This document shows positions 25,955 to 33,663 of a stretch of 64,000 nucleotides of DNA, piece after piece. Origin of the DNA: JAJRRL01 sp047404195 (GTDB lineage: Bacteria; Pseudomonadota; Gammaproteobacteria; JAJRRL01); contig JBDOIU010000018.1 in NCBI GenBank assembly GCA_047404195.1, forward strand, positions 1 through 64,000, written 5' to 3'. Within the stretch, counting starts at the first letter, position 1. The number at the start of each line of letters is the position of its first letter. Position numbers and translations under genes: made by a program. The notes under the pieces are model-generated. The model did not search any database and had not been told where the DNA came from. It saw only the letters and a list, made by a program, of their open reading frames with translations.

Positions 25955-27603
25955 CTCACCACCTCTTCTTTTGTGGGTAGTAAAGCGGCAATGCTCTCAT
26001 CTGTGATACGTGGTAGCAATGCTTTGAACTTGTTAATACGTTGCCCAAGGCGGGGTTTGCCCCGTGATTCCCAGCACAGCTCATCAATTTGTAAAAATTC
26101 GCAAACACGCGCACTGAGCTGTGGTAATACGGGTGCTAGGTAGGTTGTTAGCAATTGAAAGGCATGGATACCCATACTGGTGATGCCTTGTACTTCTGCT
26201 GGTATAGGAGTGGCTTTTGCCAATACCCAGGGTGCTTGTTCATCGATATACTGGTTGACTTTATCTGCTAACGCCATGATGCAGCGCATGGCTTTTGCAA
26301 GCTGCATGTTATCGTAGTAAGCAGCAATCTCATCACCTGCAGCAACCAGCTCGTTAAATAGGGCTGGGTTGTGTAGCTCGTTTGCGAGTGTGTTATCAAA
26401 ATGTTTACGCAAGAAACCGGCGCTGCGGCTAGCAATATTGATATATTTCCCAACGAGGTCGGCATTAACACGTTGTTGAAAGTCTTGTAGGCTAAAGTCG
26501 ATATCATCGGTGCTGGTGTTTATTTTGGTTGCGAAGTAGTAGCGTAAGTAAGTGGGTGACAGTTCGGCAGCATATTCTTTGGCGCTGATGAAGTGGCCGC
26601 GTGACTTCGACATTTTTTGGCCATTGATGGTGAGATAGCCATGAACAAACAAGCGCGTTGGCAAGCGGTGTTCACTGGCGTGTAAAATGGCTGGCCAGAA
26701 TAATCCATGGAAGTAGGCGATGTCCTTACCAATGAAATGATACAGATCGGTGGTACTGTTGTTTTCCCAGAAACGTTGAAAATCTAAGCCTTGCTCCTGA
26801 CAAAAGTGTTCGAAACTCGCCATGTAGCCAATGGGTGCATCTAGCCAGACATAGAAAAATTTGTCTTTTTCTCCAGGAATTGGGAAGCCAAAATAGGGTG
26901 CATCACGGCTGATGTCCCATGGTCTGAGTTCTTCTTGGAACCATTCTTTCAGTTTGTTCGCAACGGTACTGGGCAGTGCGTCGCTTGCCAGCCACTTCAG
27001 TAAAAAATCTCGGTGACGCTCAAGGTCAAAGAAAAAATGTTGTGTATCCTTCATGACAGGTGGTTGACCAGATACAACAGAGCGCGCATCTATGAGTTCA
27101 TCCGTGCCATAGGAGGCACCGCATTGTTCGCAGTTATCGCCATATTGGTCGGGAGCTTTGCAGCGTGGGCAAGTACCCTTTACGTAGCGATCAGGTAAGA
27201 ACATGTCGGCTTCAGCATCATATGCTTGGGAAATGGTTTTTTTGATGATGTCGCCACGCTCGCAAAGTTGAGCATAGATTTCGCCGACCAAGCGCTCATT
27301 TTCAGCTGAATGCGTACTGTAGAAATGGTCGAACTGCACGCCGAATGATGCTAAATCTGACATTTGGTTTTCACGCACCCGCTCGGTCAGTGCTTCTGGT
27401 GTTTCGTTATTTTCAGCTGCTTTGAGCATGATGGGCGTGCCATGCGCGTCACTACCGCAGATATAGTATGCTTTACGGCCTTGCAGTCGGTGAAATCTTG
27501 TACAAATATCTGCTTGGATATACTCAACAAGGTGCCCTAAGTGGATGTCGCCATTCGCGTAGGGTAAGGCAGCGGTGATGATGAGGTCATTTTTTTGCGT
27601 CAT
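25951..27603 (-). CDS. metG: Methionyl-tRNA synthetase
   Basis: A 550-residue class I synthetase charging tRNA-Met. It shows HLGH (HIGH motif) in ALPYANGDIHLGHLVEY at the N-terminus, a two-knuckle zinc domain with CPRC near 145 and CEQC near 158, KMSKSRG near 335, and an anticodon-binding helical domain. The C-terminal tRNA-binding/dimerisation domain of the long E. coli form is missing, which is normal for the short type. The ATG at 27603 starts the conserved MTQKNDLIITAALPYANG. The longer frame to 27819 is not used. It is divergent from apbC, with about 150 bp between the two starts. Confidence 0.95.
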   Translation of the reverse strand: MTQKNDLIITAALPYANGDIHLGHLVEYIQADICTRFHRLQGRKAYYICGSDAHGTPIMLKAAENNETPEALTERVRENQMSDLASFGVQFDHFYSTHSAENERLVGEIYAQLCERGDIIKKTISQAYDAEADMFLPDRYVKGTCPRCKAPDQYGDNCEQCGASYGTDELIDARSVVSGQPPVMKDTQHFFFDLERHRDFLLKWLASDALPSTVANKLKEWFQEELRPWDISRDAPYFGFPIPGEKDKFFYVWLDAPIGYMASFEHFCQEQGLDFQRFWENNSTTDLYHFIGKDIAYFHGLFWPAILHASEHRLPTRLFVHGYLTINGQKMSKSRGHFISAKEYAAELSPTYLRYYFATKINTSTDDIDFSLQDFQQRVNADLVGKYINIASRSAGFLRKHFDNTLANELHNPALFNELVAAGDEIAAYYDNMQLAKAMRCIMALADKVNQYIDEQAPWVLAKATPIPAEVQGITSMGIHAFQLLTTYLAPVLPQLSARVCEFLQIDELCWESRGKPRLGQRINKFKALLPRITDESIAALLPTKEEVVS

Positions 27604-27752
27604 GTGCGGTTCCATGGGATCAATGAGTGCTTTAGAATATACCGTTTTATGCATGTGTTTGCACCTGTGTCGATACAATTTGTGCATTTTTTTTGCTTTT
27701 TTGTTATTGTGGCGGTATATTTGAGCCGTTATGCCCGATGTTGGAGGAAAAA

Positions 27753-28826
27753 ATGCCCGATCTATCATCCTTGAAGAAGCAGTTATGCGCTGAAAACGAC
27801 CCACTGCTGGGCACATCATGGTCGGAATCTGCCGTCACGTTGACCGGATCAGTTGATGCATTGACAGTTGCGCTCACTTTGCCATATGTATTAGATGCTC
27901 AGGCTGAGCAGGCTTTAAAAAGGCGCTTAGAACAGTTCTTGTGTGAGCAAGGGGCGCTTTTAAAGTCGGTGACGATTTTAAGCAAGATTCGTGCGCGTAT
28001 GCCGCAAGAGGGTGTCAAAAGTGATCAAAGATGTCGCAATATCATCGCAGTTGGCTCGGGTAAAGGTGGTGTTGGTAAGTCAACAGTGGCGCTGAATTTG
28101 GCATTGGCCATGGCGCGATTGGGTTGTCGTGTTGGTTTGTTGGATGCTGATATCTATGGCCCAAATGTGCCACGTATGCTGGGGGTAGACGAGCAAACAG
28201 CAAATGCAGCCAAGGCAGAGGGTTTTTTACGACCAGTGATGGCGCATGGTATACAAAGCATGTCTATGGGTTATTTGGTAGCAGACGATCGCCCCATGGT
28301 TTGGCGTGGTCCCATGGTCAGTGGTGCACTCATGCAATTGTATCAGGACACCCGCTGGGATGATTTGGATATTTTATTTGTGGATTTGCCACCAGGTACC
28401 GGTGATGTACAGCTTACGTTATCAAAAAAAATACCGATTTCGGCTGCTGTGGTGGTGACCACGCCACAACCTGTGGCTATTTTGGACGTGCATAAGGGTA
28501 TTTCCATGTTTCAGCGTGTGTCTGTTCCAATTGCGGGTGTTGTGGAAAATATGAGCCACTTTCAGTGTCCAAATTGCCAGCATGAGGCAGATGTATTTTC
28601 GCATGGTGGCGGTGCTGCTTTGGCTGAAGCGCTGGCGTTACCGCATTTGGGTAGTGTACCGTTGGTTCCCAGTTTAGGGCGCGCAGCAGACAATGGACAA
28701 CCGTTGACCACAGGCGCTATTGCACAGCAATTTGAGGTTATGGCCAGTACATTGAGTGTTTGGCTGGCCAAGCAGCCACGTGCCTATTCGCAGCAATTAC
28801 CCGGTGCGCGTTTGCAGGCTGACTAG
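27753..28826 (+). CDS. apbC: Iron-sulfur cluster carrier ATPase ApbC/Mrp
   Basis: A 357-residue P-loop ATPase that carries and delivers 4Fe-4S clusters. It has a DUF59/MIP18-like N-terminal domain (residues 1-90), the deviant Walker A GSGKGGVGKST near 98, DADIYGPNVPRML near 129, DLPPGTGD near 211 and the cluster-binding CPNC near 270. TTGGAGG lies 6 nt before the ATG at 27753. Divergent from metG, as in several gammaproteobacteria. The neighbouring Nth and RsxB-like proteins both need 4Fe-4S clusters. Confidence 0.94.
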   Translation: MPDLSSLKKQLCAENDPLLGTSWSESAVTLTGSVDALTVALTLPYVLDAQAEQALKRRLEQFLCEQGALLKSVTILSKIRARMPQEGVKSDQRCRNIIAVGSGKGGVGKSTVALNLALAMARLGCRVGLLDADIYGPNVPRMLGVDEQTANAAKAEGFLRPVMAHGIQSMSMGYLVADDRPMVWRGPMVSGALMQLYQDTRWDDLDILFVDLPPGTGDVQLTLSKKIPISAAVVVTTPQPVAILDVHKGISMFQRVSVPIAGVVENMSHFQCPNCQHEADVFSHGGGAALAEALALPHLGSVPLVPSLGRAADNGQPLTTGAIAQQFEVMASTLSVWLAKQPRAYSQQLPGARLQAD

Positions 28827-28887
28827 GGCTTGCTTCTAGCGCGGCTTTGTTGCACCATGAAATAAATCATGTCACGAGGAGGCAGTC

Positions 28888-29454
28888 ATGCCCATTAAAT
28901 CAGATCACTGGATTCGACGCATGTCGAAAAATAAAGCAATGATTGCACCTTTTGAGAGCGGGCAAGTACGTGAAATAGCTGGAGAGCGTGTGATTTCATA
29001 CGGCACATCCAGTTATGGTTATGACGTACGGTGCGCCAGGGAGTTCAAAATTTTTACCAATATTAACTCTGCTGTAGTCGACCCAAAGCGCTTCGATGCC
29101 AGTAGTTTTATTGATGTTGAAACCGATGTCTGTATTATTCCTCCCAACTCATTTGTGTTGGCACGGACGGTGGAATACTTCAAGATTCCGCGTAATGTAT
29201 TGACAGTATGTGTCGGTAAGTCGACTTATGCTCGTTGCGGTATTATCGTTAATGTCACACCGCTTGAACCCGAGTGGGAAGGTCATGTCACGCTTGAGTT
29301 TTCTAATACCACTAATTTGCCAGCTAAGATCTACGCCAATGAGGGTGTGGCACAGATTTTATTTCTGGAGTCTGATGAGGTTTGTGAAACGTCTTATGCT
29401 GATCGCGGTGGTAAGTACCAACGCCAGCGGGGTGTGACGCTCCCGATAGCCTAG
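28888..29454 (+). CDS. dcd: dCTP deaminase
   Basis: A 188-residue trimeric enzyme deaminating dCTP to dUTP, the main route to dTMP. It carries SYGYDVRCAREFKIF near residue 50, GKSTYARCGI near 110 and LEPEWEGHVTLEFSN near 130, where the Glu of the EGH segment is catalytic, and the C-terminal YADRGGKYQRQ. GAGGAGG lies 6 nt before the ATG. It lies 61 bp after apbC and may share its transcript. Confidence 0.95.
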   Translation: MPIKSDHWIRRMSKNKAMIAPFESGQVREIAGERVISYGTSSYGYDVRCAREFKIFTNINSAVVDPKRFDASSFIDVETDVCIIPPNSFVLARTVEYFKIPRNVLTVCVGKSTYARCGIIVNVTPLEPEWEGHVTLEFSNTTNLPAKIYANEGVAQILFLESDEVCETSYADRGGKYQRQRGVTLPIA

Positions 29455-29540
29455 GCACTGTTGATGGCATCTTGACGAATTGATCACTTCTTGTTAATAG
29501 AAATGAAGATTAAATAAATTTACCGATAGAGAGGTGTATC

Positions 29541-29993
29541 ATGAGACAGTGGTTATGTGCAGCAGTGTTACCGGTCGCTTTTTTGTTTGCGCAAGTGCAA
29601 GCAGCTGATCAATGTCAAGTTTTAGCAAAGTCATACCTAAACAATCAGTTTTTAGCGAAGGGCTGTGACATTGGTTGGCAAACAGAAGGTGAGGCACATG
29701 AATCGCGCTACGATAATGCTTGGTTCAGTGCGAGTAATATTGATCTTTACTGCACAACGTCAACAGATGATTGTCACTTCGGGCATAATACCAGTACTCA
29801 TATTATTTCAGCCAGATGTGAAGGTGATGTCGTTACTCAGATTACGGTGCAATCCAACGACGCCAGTACAGTGACTGTGACACCTGCATATGATGACGGG
29901 CTGAGGAAAAAACATGGGTCATATACGATTTCTTCTCCGCATTATAAGCCATCAATGTGTCATGGTGATTTTGTGATTAATCCGAATTGGTAA
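29541..29993 (+). CDS. Hypothetical small exported protein
   Basis: A 150-residue protein with a clear signal peptide (MRQWLCAAVLPVAFLFAQVQA, cleavage after AQA expected). The mature part has six cysteines, including CTTSTDDC near 72-79, suggesting disulfides in the periplasm or outside. I recognise no family. GAGAGG lies before the ATG. It ends 11 bp from the converging MFS gene. Confidence 0.7.
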   Translation: MRQWLCAAVLPVAFLFAQVQAADQCQVLAKSYLNNQFLAKGCDIGWQTEGEAHESRYDNAWFSASNIDLYCTTSTDDCHFGHNTSTHIISARCEGDVVTQITVQSNDASTVTVTPAYDDGLRKKHGSYTISSPHYKPSMCHGDFVINPNW

Positions 29994-30004
29994 GTTGGAT
30001 TGCA

Positions 30005-31237
30005 TTAACTGCACAATGGCGATGTTTTTTTTAAGTTGATACAGCGTGCGCAAATGATCGCTAACAACCAGTAAACGACAAACACAAGCATGCTGTTTTG
30101 ATAGCTGCCGTGCTGCAAATCAATAATGTGCCCCATGAGTGGCTCTGCAATGCCTGCAAAAATAGGGTCTCCCATATTGATGACAGCAATGGCCGTGGCG
30201 ATCATTGCAGGCGAGTTGATTCGGTTGCAAATGGCATAGGATGTGAGAAATCCACTGGCACAAAACCCAATCAGTGCGCAAAGAATAAAAATCCAAATCG
30301 CGCTAATTTGTACAGGTAAGTAATAGACTAAGGTAATGAATAATATTAGGCTGATAGCGATACCATAACTCATGACACTGAGTTGAACTTTACGTGTCAG
30401 TGGTACAAAAAATTGGAAGAGTCCACCCAAGGCAAAACCTTGTAAAAGCGCATTGATACAGATGTTGCTGGCACTATCGGAAATATGGAAGTGGTGGCTG
30501 AAAAATGATTTTCCCCACAGGCCACTGAATACCAGTATTGGAGTGAATGCGAGGCCGTTGTATAAGAGCAATAAGATATTGTTTTTATTAAGAATTATTT
30601 GACATTGTTTGAGAAAAAGAGGTAGTGAGATCTGTTTTTCGTGGTGGCGAATAGGGTTAATCACATGGCGCTTGGGTAAGAAAGACAGTGCACACAGCAG
30701 AAATATACCAGCCACAACAGTGGATGTCACTGTGACAATATGAAAGCCACTATGGTCATATAAGTGCCCGAATATCATGATGACTAAGCCAGCACCACCC
30801 ATACATGCCGTACCAAACAAGCCGGATAGTCTGCCAAACTGGTGTCGATCAAAGAATAAGCTGGCGCCACGCATGTAACAAGCAGTTGCAAAAGCAGCGC
30901 CGGCGCCCATGAGTGCGCGTGACAGCAAGAGGGCCCATAAGGCTTGACTGCTGGTGTAAAGAATGGCGCCTAGCAAGCAAATTCCCAGCGCAAAACAGAC
31001 AGTTTTGGGCAAATTATGGGTGTCAACGATAATGCCCGCAGGGATTTGCACGAGGAGGTAGGCATATGCGTAAAAAGCGCCGATCCAGCCGACTTCTGCT
31101 GCGCTGTGCCGAAAATAATGTAGCAGCGTTTCAAGTGTTATGCCCGGTAGAAATTGTAATAGGTATTTTAGCAGCAAAAAAGCCACCAACAATATCATAA
31201 ACAGGGTTTGGCAGCGGTTAATGCGATGATTGATCAT
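30005..31237 (-). CDS. MFS transporter
   Basis: A 410-residue major facilitator with about 12 helices. It contains the first-half signature region AGIIVDTHNLPKTV near residue 68, RALMGAGAAFATACYMRGASLFFDR near 110, and GIAEPLMGHIIDL near 370. It is more distant from the two tandem MFS carriers at 16-19 kb than they are from each other but has the same overall plan. Substrate not predictable. It is monocistronic, converging on the small exported protein and adjacent to the ankyrin region. Confidence 0.8.
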   Translation of the reverse strand: MINHRINRCQTLFMILLVAFLLLKYLLQFLPGITLETLLHYFRHSAAEVGWIGAFYAYAYLLVQIPAGIIVDTHNLPKTVCFALGICLLGAILYTSSQALWALLLSRALMGAGAAFATACYMRGASLFFDRHQFGRLSGLFGTACMGGAGLVIMIFGHLYDHSGFHIVTVTSTVVAGIFLLCALSFLPKRHVINPIRHHEKQISLPLFLKQCQIILNKNNILLLLYNGLAFTPILVFSGLWGKSFFSHHFHISDSASNICINALLQGFALGGLFQFFVPLTRKVQLSVMSYGIAISLILFITLVYYLPVQISAIWIFILCALIGFCASGFLTSYAICNRINSPAMIATAIAVINMGDPIFAGIAEPLMGHIIDLQHGSYQNSMLVFVVYWLLAIICARCINLKKTSPLCS

Positions 31238-31541
31238 GGTTTTTCCCCAAAGAGATCATTTTGATATTATATACCCTACATATGACAAAATGCGAACTTT
31301 GGTACTGAATATTGTCTACTACTTGAGCCTTATTCGATTAGAAAAGCCTAGAATATCATGGAACATTACAAACAAACTGGTTAGCATGCTCTAAGAAGAC
31401 AACCTAAAGTCTTCCACACCTAAAGCTTGCATAGATCAATAATTAAAATGATCAAGCAGTGCAGCGATAAATTTAGCTTTAAATCAAAATGGTTTTGTAA
31501 CAACATGAATGATATATTTTACATAACTTCGAGGCTTGTAA
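31238..31541. other. Non-coding stretch with relic of ankyrin-gene upstream block
   Basis: No gene is seen. Bases 31466-31492 (gataaatttagc and tcaaaatgg segments) resemble the block found upstream of the ankA gene, and the bases just before 31542 (acttcgag, cttgt) match the ribosome-site region of ankB and ankC. This supports a decayed ankyrin gene copy reading to the right. Confidence 0.45.
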
Positions 31542-31777
31542 TTTGAAAGAACCAAAAGGGGTAGACAATAATTTAATGCGGGCGCTCGATAGAGCACTTA
31601 TTGCATGGGCGAAAAGTGAGGAGAGGGGTAGAAAGAACATTGCGGAAAACCACATTATGTTCAAGGTAAATATTGAGGCTGTTAATATAGACGTTAACAC
31701 CCCTCGGATCTAGATTGCCTATGCTACATGAACACGGCGCGACAAGGCTGTCGATGAGACTGGTACCGCTGCTTTGA
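31542..31777 (+). pseudogene. Decayed 5' fragment of an ankyrin-family gene (opposite strand to the cluster)
   Basis: Read on the plus strand from TTG 31542, the frame gives LKEPKGVDNNLMRALDRALI, then AWAKSEERGRKNIAE, then KVNIEAVN before a stop at 31711. This aligns with the ankB N-terminus (MKKQINVGTALQNALNTALI, ECAQNERECKDVAE, KANIEATN). The bases before the start also match (acttcgag.cttgt.at), with ATG changed to TTG. After a frameshift, LHEHGATRLSM (31724-31756) looks like a further ankyrin fragment. The rest of the gene is gone. A minus-strand open frame at 31573-31815 is judged a shadow. Confidence 0.7.
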
Positions 31778-31820
31778 TTTAGGTTTTCACCAAGGACCAC
31801 AGGAAAACTATGCAACTGCC

Positions 31821-32080
31821 TTCAAGCTACAACATCAGAGTGCTTGCCCTGAAACGCACTGCAAGGTTTCTTCATTCATTTGGTATGATTAGGCGCTGGG
31901 TGCGTCATGAGCTGTAGCTGTGTTATGCACGCGTTGTCGGTTGGTCAGAGCAAGAATGGATAGGATTCTACTCTATCATTGAGAGTATCGGGGCCTTTTA
32001 GGTGTATGACTTACTGTGGTTATCACACCTGGGGGTCTTTTGTACGATGATCTTATCTTCTGACCTGGATGGCACGGGGT
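31821..32080. repeat. Diverged duplication shared with 33600-33850 and 35690-35860
   Basis: Blocks such as ctgaaacgcactgcaaggtt, ggtcagagcaagaatggat and gctccgacaaattctagtat recur in the same order downstream of the ankA and ankB genes, and partly downstream of ankC. The copies are clearly homologous but have many substitutions. They mark the 3' boundary of the duplicated ankyrin unit. Confidence 0.7.
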
Positions 32081-33324
32081 AGGCGCTCCGACAAATTCTA
32101 GTATGATTTGAATGGCTCCTTTGAAATGGTGTAAATTCCACTCTTCATTTCTGCGAATAGACATTAAAAATATGAGTGCAGTTTGGTTTCTGATGGCACT
32201 AAAGCATGCATCAATATTTTCAAGGAGTATTTGTTTGTAGCGTTGGAAATAAATGATTGCAGTACTTATTTTCCCGCACGTGTGCTTATCCTCGCCCCAC
32301 CAACGAAGAGCTACCCTGAAGTTGCTTAGCAAAAACGGAAATTGAGTTTTTTTTGGAGTCTTTTTTTATATCTCAGAAAATATTGGGATTGATTATTGAT
32401 CGATGAGTCCCCCTTAAGAATGTTATCAGGGATAGCTACACCAAATCTAGCGAGACAAGAGAGAAACTGACCGTTGCGTCTTATAACAGCGTAGTATAGA
32501 GGAGTATAACCCTTACGGTTAGTAGCTTCAGCGTTTGCACCGTGCATAAGCAGTAGGTTTTTAGCTTCTCCACACCCGTGATGATGCAGGGCAGTGTTAC
32601 CATATGGATCGGTAGCTTCAATATTTGCATTCTTCTTAAGCAGCAGTTTCATGGTTTCGATACTTCCTCTTCTAGTAGCATACATCAGAGCAGTTTCACC
32701 GTTGTTATTGCTAGCATCAATATTTGCTTTGAGCTCAAGTAGATGTTGCACGGTTTTGTAAAGTCCTACATCAGTAGCGCTCAACAGAGCAGTGTCACCG
32801 TCTTCATCGAAATCTTCAATATTTTCTTTGTGCGTAAGTAGATCTTTCACAGATTGACTGCGGCCTTCAGTCGCAGCTGTGATCAGTGCCGTGTTACCCT
32901 TATTATTAGTAGATTTAATTTTTGCTTTGTGCTCGAGTAGCAGTTTCACAGTTCCGCTATGGCCGTTGCAGGCAGCGAGGATCAGAGCAGTGTCACCATC
33001 TTCATTGAAATCATTAATATATGCTTTGTGCTCAAGTAGCAGTTTCACAGTGTCGCTGTGACCTTTCTCGGCAGCGCTTGTTAGAGCAGTGTTATATCCC
33101 TGCATGTTAGCATCAATATTTGCTTTTTGCTGAAGTAGCAGTTGCACAGTTTCGCTGTGGCCTCCACTGGCAGCGCCTATCAGAGCAGTGAGACCGTTTG
33201 CGTTGGTATTGGTGGCGTCAATATTTGCTTTTTGCCGAAGTAGCAGTTGCACAGTTTCACTGTGGTCTTTACGGGCAGCGCGTATCAGAGCAAAATCATT
33301 ACTCATGTCAACCTGTTCTTTCAT
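31976..33324 (-). pseudogene. ankA: ankyrin-repeat protein gene split by a frameshift in a poly-A tract
   Basis: The first frame (33324-32326) encodes about nine ankyrin repeats of the form ANIxAxNxxGxTALIxAA..GHSETVQLLL and ends prematurely in KLNFRFC. A second frame (to 31976) continues with the C-terminal domain shared by ankB and ankC (NIDACFSAI..QT.LIFLMS...IQIILEFVGAPT) and ends TPKRPRYSQ. The break lies at an 8-base A tract (32347-32354 on this strand). Nine As would join the frames into 449 residues. It may be a pseudogene, a phase-variable or slippage-expressed gene, or a sequencing error. No signal peptide. Ankyrin repeats bind proteins, and the context suggests a secreted host-interaction protein (inference). 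Confidence 0.8.
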
Positions 33325-33663
33325 ATTAAAAATCCCGAATTCATATAAATATTGTCAAATGATATTAAAAATCCATTTTGATTTCAAGTGTATTGAGGTG
33401 ATTAAAAGTTAAATTTATCATTTCATCGCTTGAGAATTTTGAATCATCGATTTAACGAAACCTTAGGTGCATAGGACTTCAGGGTGTCGTCTCGGCCGAG
33501 ATGGACCAGTCATTTATTAAGGCGCATTACAAGGGCTTATTTTAAATAACATTAACTTGTTGTTGCGTTAGGATGCTGGTTGGAATTTTGAGAAGTGGCG
33601 TGATCATAATCAGAGTGCCTGCCCTGAAACGCACTGCAAGGTTTATTCATTCATTTGGTATGG
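33325..33663. repeat. Intergenic duplicated sequence between ankB and ankA
   Basis: Contains a block at about 33387-33428 (agtgtattgaggtg..., then taaatttatcatttcat) that also lies upstream of ankB and ankC at almost the same distance (63-65 bp before the start codon). It also holds the 3'-flank duplication described at 31821. No separate gene is seen. A 60-residue open frame on the plus strand at 33573-33755 lies inside the repeat and has no support. Confidence 0.6.

Noticed and set aside
31573..31815. Minus-strand 80-residue open frame
   Set aside because: The plus strand here aligns with the ankyrin N-terminal cap and its leader, so the minus-strand frame is a shadow.
32326..33324. Treating this frame and 31976-32332 as two separate genes
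   Set aside because: The second frame has no ribosome site, and its product is the missing C-terminal domain of the first when compared with ankB; a one-base change in a poly-A tract explains the break.
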